Both the position numbers and the translations under genes were made by a program. Positions 1-12,215 of a DNA stretch of 64,000 nt are shown here, piece after piece. The notes under the pieces were generated by a model that worked only from the letters and a program-made list of their open reading frames with translations, was not told the origin of the DNA and did not search any database. The stretch is from Chamaea fasciata. Taxonomy: Eukaryota > Chordata > Aves > Passeriformes > Sylviidae. The number at the start of each line of letters is the position of its first letter. Positions within the stretch are counted from its first letter, which is position 1. The stretch spans positions 42,991,621-43,055,620 of the forward strand of contig JARCOQ010000005.1 of NCBI GenBank assembly GCA_029207755.1, written 5' to 3'.

Positions 1-155
1 ACCATGGAATACTTCTGTCTTAAAAGAACAAGAAACAATATTTTGTTATGGTAACTAAAATGCTTTTACAAACTTTGTTCTATTAAAAAAAAACAGTTTG
101 CTGACTAAGGTTTCCCTAAATGGAGTTTCCTCAATGAGTGTTAAAATTTACTTAC
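1..155 (-). other. ATP2B1: ATP2B1 intron 2, donor end
   Basis: This is the 5' end of the intron that follows the first coding exon. On the minus strand the exon ends AATGAAG and the intron opens GTAAGT at 155-150, a near-consensus donor. The rest is AT-rich, with nothing else recognisable. Confidence 0.85.
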
Positions 156-360
156 CTTCATTTGGTGAAGTTTTCAACTTTGTACAGATGCCATGTACAT
201 CACCATAGCATTCCTGTATTTTATGCAGTGCATCTGCAGCTCGAAGTTCCATAAGAGAACGGAGTTCTGCAAGAGTAACTCCAAAATCTCCATGATTAGC
301 TTCTTTTACAGCGTTTTTTACGCTGCTATATGCAACCGAGTTGTTTGCCATGTCACCCAT
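156..360 (-). CDS. ATP2B1: ATP2B1 first coding exon: PMCA1 N-terminus (partial CDS)
   Basis: This exon codes for the N-terminal cytosolic segment of plasma-membrane calcium-transporting ATPase 1, the P-type pump that exports Ca2+ from the cytosol. Translation starts at the ATG at 360-358 ([20 protein letters not shown]) and runs 68 full codons plus one base of a glycine codon. The family-typical segment [20 protein letters not shown] lies at about residues 29-48, and [18 protein letters not shown] at the exon end. This matches the conserved vertebrate PMCA1 N-terminus; the pump is about 1,200 residues, so about 6% is present here. Transmembrane and catalytic parts lie outside the window to the left. 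The start codon has a strong context (A at -3, G at +4). The exon ends in GAAG before a GTAAGT donor, giving phase 1. Compared with the mammalian protein as I remember it, one acidic residue is missing in the ANHGDFG stretch. Paralogues ATP2B2-4 differ more here, so ATP2B1 is the best call. Confidence 0.96.
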
Positions 361-367
361 GATGCAT
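353..367 (-). other. uORF 4, 4 codons, overlapping the PMCA1 start codon
   Basis: The ATG at 367-365 opens a four-residue ORF (MHHG) whose TGA (355-353) lies just inside the main CDS, so it spans the PMCA1 ATG at 360-358 in another frame. Its context is weak (T at -3, C at +4), so most ribosomes should scan past it to the strong main start seven bases downstream. Confidence 0.6.
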
Positions 368-460
368 GAAGTCTTTAGCGTAGACGGTTTCCAGTAAGGA
401 ACAAAATTTCAACTTAAAATATTTCCAAAAGGAAAATAAATCCTTTGGGTATGAAGACAG

Positions 461-478
461 TCAGGAGAGCAGACACAT
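461..478 (-). other. uORF 3 in the ATP2B1 leader, 5 codons
   Basis: The ATG at 478-476 shares a base with the stop of uORF 2 (TGATG), a stop-start overlap. It encodes five residues (MCLLS) and ends at TGA 463-461. It could be used only by leaky scanning or by very local reinitiation. Confidence 0.5.
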
Positions 479-528
479 CACCCAAGCAAGAGAGCCCGTC
501 TGGAGAGATATCTTTGAGGTTGTCCCAT
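478..528 (-). other. uORF 2 in the ATP2B1 leader, 16 codons, optimal Kozak context
   Basis: The ATG at 528-526 sits in GCGCCATGG, with G at -3 and G at +4, the best initiation context in the leader. The ORF would encode MGQPQRYLSRRALLLG and stops at TGA 480-478. It lies inside uORF 1 in another frame. Its stop overlaps the next ATG as TGATG. It is the uORF most likely to capture scanning ribosomes, by inference from context. Confidence 0.62.
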
Positions 529-567
529 GGCGCGATCTGTTCGCCAAAGCCAAAAGGCATGTACAGT

Positions 568-3500
568 CTAGGGAGAGAATAAATACACATTCAGTTACAT
601 GACAGCTATACTGAAATGCATTGTAAGACAACACTCACTCTTTGACTGAGGTTACAGAACAATTTTCTTTTTAAATTTCCTATAATATTTTTAGTTTGCA
701 TTCCACAGGCAGGAGTGACAAGGAAGAAAAGGGAATAAAAGGGATGTTACCCATCCAAAACAACCTTGCATTATCGGATTTCCTTAAATCATTAACTTTG
801 TAACAACTGTTGCCTTTAACACTGGCATTTTCCTTCATATGTCCATATGGTTTATCATCAAGCAGCAACCTTTAAAAATACCTAAAATTAAATCTGTTTC
901 CAGGGAAATGGAGCTTGTAGCATCCACAAGTGATGTCACATGGGGAAAGAACATGTTCAAGTTAAAAATCCCCACTTTCCAATGACACTCTCACCTCAGA
1001 GTTTGGGAGGATCAAGCATTTTTGTGTTCGCATGAATTCATTTGTGCAAACCTCAAGAAAAACAACTTCAGCACTAAGCCAGCCCACATGTGAAGTACTT
1101 TTGTATTCTTAGTAGGATTATATCTTCAGGCAGACCTAGCTCTTAATAAATTTTTCAGGTCCATACAGTTTTAGCCATGCTCCAGCCCACTTTATCACAA
1201 CTCAAGCCTTGCACAGTATCTCTAATTCTTTGAAGAGAGGGAAAAATTGGACAACACCACCTTTCTACAGAAGGGATGAGGAGACCTGAGAGCAGCTCCC
1301 CAGGGCAGTCTGATGATCAATGCATTGTAGCTGAGAAATTATCACCTAGCCACAGGACTCCGAACTTGCACAGGCATTCTATACATAACCTCTGCTCAGC
1401 TGACACATCTTGCACATACCCATGTAGCTACACAACATTGCAGCGCACACACAAACTCCTCATGCCTGTGTGAAGATATGCTGTGTGCCAAAAACAGACA
1501 TCTGGTCATGCAAGTCAGCTTTATTGGCATAATGGAGTGCAATGAGCATGTGTAACAACATATTCCCCCATAAAACATGACTGCCAGGCTCAGATGAACA
1601 ATAACTTGGACACTTCCAGGCCAACAAGACCCTCAGGTGTCATATGTCTAGCAAAGACAAAAATTACGAAGGCAAAGCATCAGCAAACAAAAGATTTCTA
1701 GCTACTTCCCTGCCAGGTTAGAGGACTGTTTGGCTGAACTGCTGAGTCTGTGTTGAAGTAAAGGTATAACAACCCAATTTCCAGAAATTTAAGGTCTTGG
1801 TTCCAGGAAAGACTCAGATCTCTGCTCTGGAAATAATCAGTTGCAGCTATACTAAATTTAAAGCACCAAGTCGCAGTACTTCATTTGCACTGCAAGCCCC
1901 TGAACTGATGTCACCTGACCACAAGTGACAGGCCCATCTCTGGCAGAACTGCAACTTCTGCAACTGCTCTTCTCTTCCTGTCACAGGAGATTCTGAGAAA
2001 ACCATTGTCCATGGCTGTTTTCCAGAGAGTGACAAAAAGCATACAGCAATCAATATTCACATTCACAAAAGTTCCAACATTCTACAACATCAAAAAAGTT
2101 CTTAATTTAAAAACTAATTTAAAATCTTTATGTTATCTCTGTTCCTTGCAAGAAAATATGGCAACAGTTGAAGAGTCCACGATGATGGTGTTAGCCTGCA
2201 TGCTAGGATGCAGTTTTGATTAAGACTCTAATGAGTTCTGCTGGAGTATCCTGCAAGTGAGGAATTTCATGCAAACCATGTATGAAAGAGTTTTCTTCAA
2301 AGACACACCACATTGTTATCTAATGCCCAAAAGCTGGATGTTGTTGTCCAGCTGGTAGCCTAGGAGGATTCATCAGCTGGCATCTGATCATAAGCTATGA
2401 CAGTATAACAAGAAGCAGATCAGGCAAATGAGTTTGTATAGCTATGGAAAAGATGCTGCAGCTGCTAATTAGGCAAAAATAGACCAAGCAGAAGGCCCCA
2501 CAACCAATTACATCAAACTTGATTCAATTTTAATTAAGAAAAGCTCTGTTCAAGCCTCTAGCAGGAGCCCTGTACTTAATGCCCAAATACACCCAAATCC
2601 AAAAGAAAAGGATAGGAAAAGTTACAGCTCTAGTCACTGTTCACTTGTCATGAAAACGTTTTAAGACTCTCTCTCCATATATATGCATAGAGTGGACAAA
2701 TCTTGCTTTCATATGCAACTAAACCTAAGAGCAGTAACTCTGCTTAGTCGTAACTCAGTGTGCTTTGCCCTCCAGTTCTAGCCTCGCTATGCATCTATAT
2801 CAATTTTTGCTAATAAATAATAATCCAGATTAGTCATTAATAAGTTTATACTGAAGGGCGTTCTCATATGCTCTAAATGCTGTCCTAACATACCAATGGA
2901 CCCTTAGGGTTCACAGGCAAATTCAATGGGCATGCATTAACTACAAAAACAGTGCAGTTCTACAGATCAGCTCTACTAGTGATAAAACTGTTTGGTACAT
3001 CCATGTTAACAAAGAACTGTGGAAATTTGAAAGGAACAGTGTGAAGACTTCAAATTCTGAACACTTGAGCAAGTGCGATTTTGCTCCAGATGATAAAAAC
3101 TTGATTAAACACTATCAATTTTTACACAAAATCAGGATCTGCTTCAGTAGTCCATTTTTACCAGACATTTCAACAGAGAACACAATAGCTTCTTGTCTTA
3201 TAGATACAGGATGGACTTAGTTTAACACTGATTTTTCTGTAGGAATGAGAAAAGAAACTTTCTTTAAGAAATATCCTTAATGCAGTTTTGATGTAAAACC
3301 TTGCAACATTCAACCACTTCCTGTTACAGCAAGTTCCAAGAGTTCACTTTTGTAACATTAGTGGCAATGCATAATGAAACTATTAAGACTGAAATTTAGT
3401 GGCATAAAATGAAGTGCATTTTAAAGCTACAAAGATCATCTAATAGTATTTATCTTCTCAACTAATTAAATATTTTATTTGTTTTGATCACTGTTTCATT

Positions 3501-5549
3501 TCTCACTAATTGCATCAGCCATTTGAAATAACTGAATAGCATGAGCTCTGAAGTACTACAGTTTAAAGCAACTCACCTCAAACTTCTGATCTGTTAATAT
3601 CTCAAATTTTTAATTCAAGAAACAGTTATAAAGCTAAAACTCATTTATACACCGCTGCTGAAGTTCCAGCTTATTTAAAGTTTAATTCAGTTGAAGTTTT
3701 GTGTTAGTGTCCAGCTTAAACAAGCTGTATACAAAATGATTAGGATGTCTATCTTTCATTAGACACATCAACTTTTGGATAATCCTTTATCACTGACACT
3801 TTGTTTATCCCTTTATATCACTGAGACTAGGAATAACTTTAAAGGTGACAGGTTTATTCTGTCACATCCAAGTGACTAAAAAACTTGAACTGCAAAGGCA
3901 CATTTTAATAGCAGCACATACTCTCATAGGTAGGATTCAGATACTTATGTAAATCCCTCCGAGAAGACCTTGCTGCTCTTTGGCTGTAGTAACCTCACTG
4001 ACACATCATATCATTGTAGCTGCTTATGAGTAACTTCCTTATCCAAATCAAATTACTATTTATTGCTAAGGTACTATGTTTTGTTACCAGACAAAGACAC
4101 TAATTCAAACCCATAACCCATTAAACAAAGGTTAAACAACTTTACCAGTGTTAAAAGTTCAACCATATCATAAGCTTCTGTAGTTGGACTGGAGAAAGGA
4201 AAAAGCTTCAAACAGAAGTCTACATGTAGAGATTATTACCAAAGCAAGAAGAGACTATAGATTACTTGTCTATTTAGTACTACCAGAACATTCTGTGCTG
4301 GCCAAATTAGAAGCTGCAACATATTTTTTGAAGATTTCCTGTGGTGGCCCAATTACTACTGCCCAGATGCACAGGACCTAGCATACCTTAGACCCCTATT
4401 CAAGCTTTTCCTATGATTACTTTTACATTTAATACTTGCTTCACTAACCTACAAGGAAACACAATTTTCTTAATCAATAGTAAAACACTTAAGCACACTC
4501 ATACCTCAAGAGTCAAAGCTTCAGCAATAATAAATCTTGTGTCATTCAATTTAATTTATACATCTGCTTGAACAGTATGCATTCAGATATTGAGCATTAG
4601 CTGGTAGCATTTGACCTTCAGCAACACACTAAAACTGGGCCCTGTAATATAGGAAAGGGCTTGCAAGGTGATTATCTCAGGAAAGCCTTTGTTTAATCTA
4701 ATTAGTTCAATGAATACCAGACAGATCTGCATACCAAGAAGCTGTTGTGATAAAAACTGTCCCCATATGTTTCAGCTGTCATGCCTTTTAACCTGCCTAC
4801 AGCTCCAAAGATACTGAAAAAATACAATAATCTTTTGCATACTTTAGTTTGGGTGTGATCCACAGCTCCAAGCCATTACATAACACTGCAGGGGTAGAGG
4901 GAAGAAAGAAGGGAAGTTGCCTGCAATACTATTATAATGGAGTGTCATTACAATGAAAAGTAACTGTAACTGAGAAAGTAACCTAGAAATCACACTGAAA
5001 TTGACTGAAGTCTTGTGCTCTGAAGGGTCAAACTTCTTACTGTAAGAGACAGATCCTCCCACCTCCTTGACAGGCTACAGAAACTCACCAGCTGTTTCAC
5101 AAGGAATATGAATGAATGCTAATGAAGCAAAATGTTAATACAGAACAGTATACATTTGCAAGTTTCTATTCTGTAAGTTAAAATGTGCCTAACTGAGCAA
5201 ATAGAAGCTAAATAATTTCAGTGCCATGCTATTGTTTTAGAGCAAACATCTCAGACAGCCTGGTTTATGAAGAGAGAAGTATAAGTAGACAGAAGAACTA
5301 AGAGACAAAGGGCACAAAGGAAGTTTTTAGCATATCATCTTCAGCCTTAAATATGTGCAACAGTGTTGTAATGACAAGTTTCAGTTATTACAGCCTGTGT
5401 GCTATAAATGGTAAATTCATCAAAGGTCACGACTTTTGCTTAGTTTTCAAAGAGAAATCTGATTTAATTCTGAAGCTTAATCTCCTGGGAAGCAGATGTA
5501 CTTACCTATCTGAAATAAAAACTGGCCTAGATTCTGCATTGGATCTAAA
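568..5549 (-). other. ATP2B1: ATP2B1 intron 1, acceptor-proximal part; no gene seen
   Basis: AT-rich intronic DNA. I see no recognisable exon, RNA gene or clear repeat. Open frames here, such as those near 1276-1473, 2005-2223 and 4844-5062, are short, lack similarity I recognise, and are not flanked by paired splice signals. Confidence 0.75.
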
Positions 5550-5635
5550 CACTGGTATTGTCCCTGCTCGTTGCAGGGAGGTTGGACAAGATGACATTTA
5601 AAGGTCCTTTCCAACCCAAATTATTCTGTGATTTA
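5550..5635 (+). repeat. CR1 LINE 3' end (about 85 bp), in ATP2B1 intron 1
   Basis: The stretch reads TGCTCGTTGCAGGGAGGTTGG, then GATGACATTTAAAGGTCC, TTCCAACCC and ATTCTGTGATT. This is the order of motifs at the 3' end of avian Chicken Repeat 1 retrotransposons, including the ATTCTRTG terminal repeat. It is strongly 5'-truncated, as most CR1 copies are, and lies antisense to ATP2B1. A chance ORF at 5353-5601 reads into it. Confidence 0.9.
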
Positions 5636-8600
5636 TGGCACTTAATCTAAGGGATTTCTCCTACCTACTGTGATTGAAACCATTTCATCCATTGGTGGTT
5701 TCTTTCCTTTAAAACTCCAAATTTATTTCTTATTGAAATGATAGCAAACAAATAAGGATTTCAGTAGTCTGAAGTCAGTTTGGTAGTAGTACAAATTAAC
5801 AGTGTTCTCACACAGGTTCTGCAAGAATTTTCCTCTTATTTTGGTAGCAGCAAGGAAAAATTGTACAAGTCTTGAAGGTGAGTTATTATGGCATGAAGGA
5901 CATAAGCTTCTCTTACAAAGCAGCTTGGTCCACAGCCTCTGCCAGGAGCCCAGCAAGCAAGCAGACATTTTGTTATCCCATCAACCATCTGCACAGGCCT
6001 GTATTTCCCTGCCTTGTCCAAGCCATGGCCTCTCCCCACTCACAAGACAACTCAGCTCCAGCTGAAGTGACACCTGGATTAAGAAACAAGATCAGAAAGT
6101 GCAGAAAGTGCTGTATAGAATAGTCTGAATAGGAAACTATTTCATCAAGAGTTTAAACTTATGATGTAACCAAATGGAGGTAATCAAATGATACTACCAA
6201 TGCAAAAACAGACAGTCTGATACAACAAGAAGGGCTTCAGAAAAACCTGTGACCAATTTCAAGGAACACCAGACTTTGAGACATACTGGAAAATCCCAGA
6301 GGACAAAACCACTGTGATCAACATTAAAGAAAGCATCAAGTGTTTCATGTGTTTGAAATACTAGGCTTGCATAGTCACCTACTTCATATCACATTGCTGG
6401 CTTGTTCACAAGACGACAAACACTTAAGACAAAACCGTGCAAAAATGTCAAGTTTTAAACCACTTTAAACACCTCTCTGCAGTCCACGGCTCTGATCAAC
6501 ATTCAGGCAGCTTCTCTCTTCTCCGCCCACAGACCCTGAAGCTTCCTTCTCTGTACTTCCTTTTCCTAGGCTCATCTACTTTCTGCTCTGTGATGACACT
6601 ACAAACTAAAGGCTACATTCAAGAGGACTGTTCACAATACAAGGTTACTCCAGTTTAAGACTATAATCCCAGTAAAAAAAAAAAAAGTTTTTTCTGTCCC
6701 ATCCAGAATTTTGAGTGTGTTCAAGTACCTAAAATGCATTTACTGTATGTGTCAGCTTCCTCATCTAACTTGAGGTGAGTGAAGCTGCCAAAATTTGGAC
6801 TAAGGCAGCTGATAGCTGAAGACAAACCGGCTGGTGTTTAAAATGCAAGAAAAAAAAAAGTTTGCCCAAAGCCCATCAATATTTTCCTCTCCTTCAAATC
6901 CACTGAGTCCTAAATAAGATGACTGAGGATTTCAAGTCTCTTAATCCGTCAGAGTTTAGGACAACTATGCTGTAAATGAAGTTCTTTTAACAGACCTGTC
7001 ATATTAATAGCTAAACATATAAACCTAAATGTTCTTTAAAAAAAAAAAAAAAAAAGTAGTAAAGTCATCCATTAACAAATATCCACATGACTAGGTTCAT
7101 TAACAACTTTCCACACTCTTCTCACCAACATTTGTCAAAACCATTTAGACAAAAATGACAAGACAAAGCTGGACTTATTTTAAAAAAAAAGATAGGGTGG
7201 TAGCACGGCAACCAACTCACTAAAATTATGCATCATAAGACTACAACAGAGTTTACTGGCATTCCCAAAGAGCAAAATGTGTTCTGGTCACAAACCCTGG
7301 CAGCTGTGTGTTAAATGAGGCATATGACATCACTATATGCAACTGCAACTAAGTTTCAAGTAAAGGTAAAGTGAGATGGTACCAAATTTCATCCTACAGA
7401 GATGGAGTTGGATCCCTGGATTTCAGTCACTTGTTGCATTTAAAGCTCAGAGCAATGCATCCAGCTGGCCAGTTCTGACAAAGTCAGCAAACCAGCAGCT
7501 GACTTCATCAGTTATTCCTACTGGTCTTGAGAAATCTTTTCACCTTTTTTTCCACAGAACTTATATTTACCATTTCATCCTGATTTGAACACTCCCCATT
7601 TTTTTTTTCTTTCAGAAAGTATTCTTTTATGCTAGTATCCATTTATGCAGAGCAGGAGGCTTTTGACATAGGTGATCATGCTTCATGACACCAAAGAAAT
7701 GCAAAAAGCTCTTTAGATTTATGAGCCTTCAGGCAAAAGGCAAAAGTCCATTCTTACCTGATTTTTCTTGCATTCAGAAAACTTCAAAAGAAATTTAAAA
7801 TTAGTCTTAAAGCTACTAGGAAATATTTATGCCTATGATATTAAGCCTAATTACTTCCATAAAGTCACTCTGTATATAACAAATTCCTTTCTATTAGAGC
7901 AGTAAAATCAGTTTAGTTAAAAGTTTTAAGGCTTTTCTTGCTATTTTGGACTACCTTACTGCTCTGTATAAACAGTACCACAAAACAGTCTACATGCTCA
8001 TTAAACCAAAAAAAGGTAATATACAAATCGTGATATTAATGTGGTAGGTAAAGGATCCATTTATGATCCTCAAAATCACCATCCCAACCAAGCAAGGATC
8101 TGGAATGTAAGAAAAATAAAACAAAAGCCTCAGGTCTGGTCACCCATCTCAATGAGCCCACACTGTGATGCTACATTGGATAGATGTTTTGTCCTCTTGT
8201 GGCCAAATTTTAAGAAGCTTCCCTCTTGGCCTGTAACAAGCCAGTATGAGAACTTTCATCTTCAGATTTTTCACAAACCTTCGGGAAATACCAGACCACA
8301 CTATAGCCTTATTCTTAAACCCTCAAACAGCCTTACTTCTTCAGAAATCTATAGTTTGAAAGCTATGCTAGCTTCCCTTGAATGTCATTAATTTCTGCCT
8401 GCCAGAAATACACCAGATAAAATGGCTAAAAGAGACATTCTGAGAAAATCCCTTTCAAAAACTGCAATTACATTTGTCATCTTCTCTTCCTAAGGAGAGA
8501 GAGGGGGTTTTAATGAAAATACCATAATTAGTCCATACTTGAGCAGCACTTCGAGAAATACTTCACAACTTTGCTGCTCCTGCTGGTTATGGCAAGAGGT

Positions 8601-11600
8601 TCAGGGGTCCTTTTAGTTTGTGGGGGTTTTTTTGTTTGGAAAGGTTTGGGGGTTTTTTTACCTCAATATTTGAATTTGAGAATCCAGTGTACAGCTTTGC
8701 AGAAATACAAGAGTGAAATATCCTGCAAAATTCTTTATAATGATTATACTGGTCATACCTTTAGCTCTTTTTGCTAAGTTTTTAGTGCTTAGCTCACTAA
8801 TCCATTCTACTGGGCCTTCACTTTCTGGTATAGTGTAAGAAGCATGTTCAGTAGGTTTCACCTCAGGGTATTATCTTGCATATTTTACAATTTAGTAAGG
8901 CTAAATATTGCTTTATCCTTCAGGGATATCTCTGGTTTCAAAACTAGTCTTTCCTCATGATAATACTTTTCCATCTCTCTGAAGTCTGACACCCACTTAA
9001 AGGCTAGGTTGTCATGCTGCCTGCACTGTCACACACTTCTGGCTACTCCAAACTTTCTCATTTATGCAGGGTTGGTTGCTGGTCTGGGATTGTTTTACAC
9101 ACATTGAAGCATTACTGCAATATAGCTATTGGCACCTGTCTGCAGAATGATGGTAAATTAACTGCTCTGTGATCAGAACACACATGACAATCCTATGTCC
9201 ACCATCCAATATAAAAAATACTTCTCTCAGGAGTTTGTTTCTTTAACACAGATAGGGAATATATAAGCAGTGTTAGTAGACAGAATGCACAAAGCTGAGA
9301 TTCCCATCACAGCACTTTGTAACTAAAAAAGCAGCAAGTCTGTCACATCCTCAGGTGACCAAAGGTATGGCAGTGCTACAGTGACATGGTGTAACACTCC
9401 CACTCACAGAGGTCCTGAAGCAGCTCTCATTATTTGACACTAACAACACTGCAACTTACACCTGCCACCCTTATCCTTTTGCATTGGGAAGAGCCATCAA
9501 CTCTGCCAACTGCATTAATGAAGTAATAGAGTATGGGAGGTCTGCTGTTGCAACAGCCACACAGGCAACCCCGGGCCCAGAACACACACTTCTTGTGTGC
9601 TTTTCTACTCTTCTTTACAGCACCTCAGCCACTGAGAGAGGGTATTTCAGTTTGGGTCCTGCTCTGAGTCCATCTCTCATGGGATATACAGAACTCCAAA
9701 TGGTTTTGGCACTTCTTCCTTCACTAATGCTTTTCTCTTCTTTTCACTGCTCTTGCTTTCTCCACGTACTTCTATGATCTTTTAAAACAATTCTTCTTCT
9801 AGTCATGAAATCTGCCCTGCTCCAGGATCCAAGGAGAAAGAAAGCACCATGCCATGTTCCCAAGCCTCCACTCCCCCACTAGCTGTGATGGTAGCCATGC
9901 GTTTCGTGGCTCTACATCTGTGAGTGGGCTACTTGTAGCCATGTGATGCAGAAAGCTATAATCCAAAAAGGATCTCCCCCACCTCAGTAAAAAAACTCAT
10001 ACAGCAGCATTTCTACTGTCTGAACAAGTTTTCCCACAAGACACCAGGAGGGGCTCATTTATTTGTAGAAGTCATACAAGCAATGTGGATATAACAGCAG
10101 AAGGGACAAGATACACATTCAGCTAATGCTAGAAGCATCTTTATCATGGAACTATATGGCTGCAATCTTTAAGATAACATTAAAGCTCCCTTCAAGGAAA
10201 GGTTCCTCTTCCATCTGTTATTTCAAGTTGTAGTGGGTTGAGCAAACCCAGGACACAAGCCAAGTGACGTGACACTAAACAAATAGCATGGTACATCACT
10301 TTTCAATGAAGGGCAGACACTTGTTTGTTTAGACTGAGCAGCAAATTCAACTGACTGTCAGATGATGGCTCAAGCAGATTTAGTAAATTTAATTAATTTC
10401 TCAGTTTTAGTAGGCTATATAAAATTGCTATACAAACTGGCTACGTGCAATTAATAATCACAGCTTCATTTCTGAAGTATTCAGTTGTGAAGAACTTTAT
10501 TGTGCGTAACTCTTTAGATTAATGAGATTACAAAGACATTGATTAATTAATTAGAATAAAGAAAGCAGCTCAGGAAAAATGCAAATAAAACCATGCTCCA
10601 TGATAATATTTGTAAGTTCTATGCCACACAGTAAAGGAAATCCCTTCTCCAGTTTCCCATAAACCAAAGGCTTTAAGTCTTCACTAGCATCAGTGGGTCC
10701 TAAGGCACTTTGCAAACAGCTCTGCTTCCAGTCTAATCAGCAATCATTCAAATTATGAGAAAGCTAGGCATCTAATTTAGCTCTGGCTAAAGTGCCCCAG
10801 GTAGGGAAAGGCCATGCCTTGAAGAACTGCACTGCAACCAGCCAAACTTACTCAGTGCTGAGAATCAGCTGTTAGACTCCCTACACTCCCCTGCCCTATG
10901 AAAGCACAAGGCTAGAGAACTGAAGTGGCAAACCCACAGGCACTCAGATGCCTGGAGCATAACTACCTTTGGCATACGCAGCAAAGCGTCAAGTCTTCTG
11001 ATGAGGCAGCTCTGAATCCTCAGTAGTAATTGCTAGTTTAACAAGCTTAATATTTGTCCTTCCAAAAGATGGTATCTGGATTGAGAGCCTAATGCATTTG
11101 GCGCAGCTAAATATTCATAGTTCAACTGCAGCTGACCCTCAGGGCCAAGAGCCTACCCACCCATGGAGACTACAGATCATCATTCTGACTCAACAAAGTC
11201 AGACATATTTTGTTCCTTCTACACAAAGCTACTTCTCACAAGTGTTGGTTTTAGACATTGTAACAGTGTGCAACTTTAGCAATCATTCTGTTTCTAGTGA
11301 TAACCAAAGGCACACAGTATCTCTGAGGAAAGGGAATTGGTAAAGGCAGTATCAGCTTCTCCACTCAAGTGACAAACTTCAAGCATCTTGCTGAATTTGT
11401 GCATGTTATCACCGCTGATGCCACAAACTCCTTAAATAATCAAGATTTGTATGTTCAGCTCATGGCTTCCAACAGTCTTCCTCAAAGGACCAGCGCCATT
11501 GCACGTCTGACTGTATCACATCTCGGCTCAGCATGAGATTCTTTCACTATACAGCTGAGTAGGGGCTCACAGACCAACTCTTGTTAAGTCAGAAGCCAAC

Positions 11601-12170
11601 TATATTTTTAATCTAAACCCTGCAACTCACAAATTTCTCTTATGCAGCATGCAGATAAAGCAGAGTAAGGAAGACAAGAGCTTCCTCTAGCCTGAGGCCA
11701 GTAATACTCAGTGAAATGCCTATTACTCCAGTGGAGAGAAGTGACTGGAAATATCAAGTATCATGAAACAAACAAAAAATGACACAGCACCACGAAGCAA
11801 AATAAAACACGAATTACCCAAACTCCCACAGTTAGGGGCTCAGTCATTCTTAAGGTAATTTTGGGAGATTCCTTCTCTGTTCCTATTGCTCCACTTTCCT
11901 AAGCACACTCCTGTATCCCTGTTTCCCTCAAAGGATGGTATCCAGCTGGTTCCTCAGCATTTTTAATAGACCCTTAAGCCTGAAGGACACGTCTTCTTGG
12001 AGAAGAGAATGCAGACTACTAGGGAGCAGCTGTGGTAAAACTGTTCTCCAAAAACCTGCTTTTCAGTCCCATTAAGGATGATTTATTTTAATTAGCTGGT
12101 CAAGGGAAATAAAGAAAGAAGCCATCTGAAAACCTCTACAATTAAGCATTATTTTGGTAGCCTTTCAAAT
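5636..12170 (-). other. ATP2B1: ATP2B1 intron 1, continued; no gene seen
   Basis: AT-rich intronic DNA. It holds simple A runs (about 6674-6685 and 7038-7055), a G/T-rich patch at 8618-8661, and a candidate regulatory patch near 10.38-10.59 kb (listed separately). The longest open frame (8041-8391, 116 codons) has no recognisable domain. Confidence 0.7.
10380..10590. promoter_or_regulatory. Candidate intronic enhancer-like patch: homeodomain cores and an octamer
   Basis: About 200 bases contain many TAAT/ATTA cores (TTTAATTAATTTC near 10388; TTAATGAGATTAC near 10520; GATTAATTAATTAG at 10541-10554) and a perfect octamer ATGCAAAT at 10579-10586. Such clusters are common in vertebrate conserved non-coding elements. 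AT-rich DNA also gives them by chance. Function is inference only. Confidence 0.25.
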
Positions 12171-12175
12171 CAAAC

Positions 12176-12215
12176 AAAAAAAAAAAAAAAAAAAAAAAAA
12201 AACAAACCCAAACCT
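12176..12215 (+). repeat. A(27) tract with C-rich tail
   Basis: A run of 27 A at 12176-12202 is followed by CAAACCCAAACC. No retroelement body is visible upstream, so this is a simple repeat. Confidence 0.85.

Larger units (their letters stand above)
414..560 (-). other. uORF 1 in the ATP2B1 leader, 48 codons
   Basis: An upstream ORF opens at the ATG at 560-558, seven bases inside the exon, and ends at TAA 416-414. It would encode 48 residues beginning MPFGFGEQIAPWDNLKD and ending in a hydrophobic stretch (FIFLLEIF). It has no similarity I recognise. The frame is also open for the two codons between the acceptor and the ATG, so it could extend into exon 1. The start context is ordinary (T at -3, C at +4). 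Whether it is translated is unknown. Confidence 0.6.
361..567 (-). other. ATP2B1: ATP2B1 exon 2, 5' untranslated leader
   Basis: This is the non-coding part of the exon that carries the start codon. Its upstream boundary is a good acceptor: on the minus strand TATTTATTCTCTCCCTAG ends at 568 and the exon opens ACTGTACATG at 567. A branch-point-like TAACTGAA lies about 25 bases further upstream. The 207-base leader contains four AUGs, each opening a separate short ORF (listed separately). Vertebrate ATP2B1 is known to have a non-coding first exon far upstream, which fits the CpG island at 25.4-27.9 kb. The exact acceptor is inferred from splice consensus, not from transcript data. Confidence 0.82.

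Noticed and set aside
10231..10285. TAGTGGGTTGAGCAAACCC resembling the terminus of an avian ERV LTR
   Set aside because: The match is limited to the first dozen bases and the following sequence does not continue the LTR.
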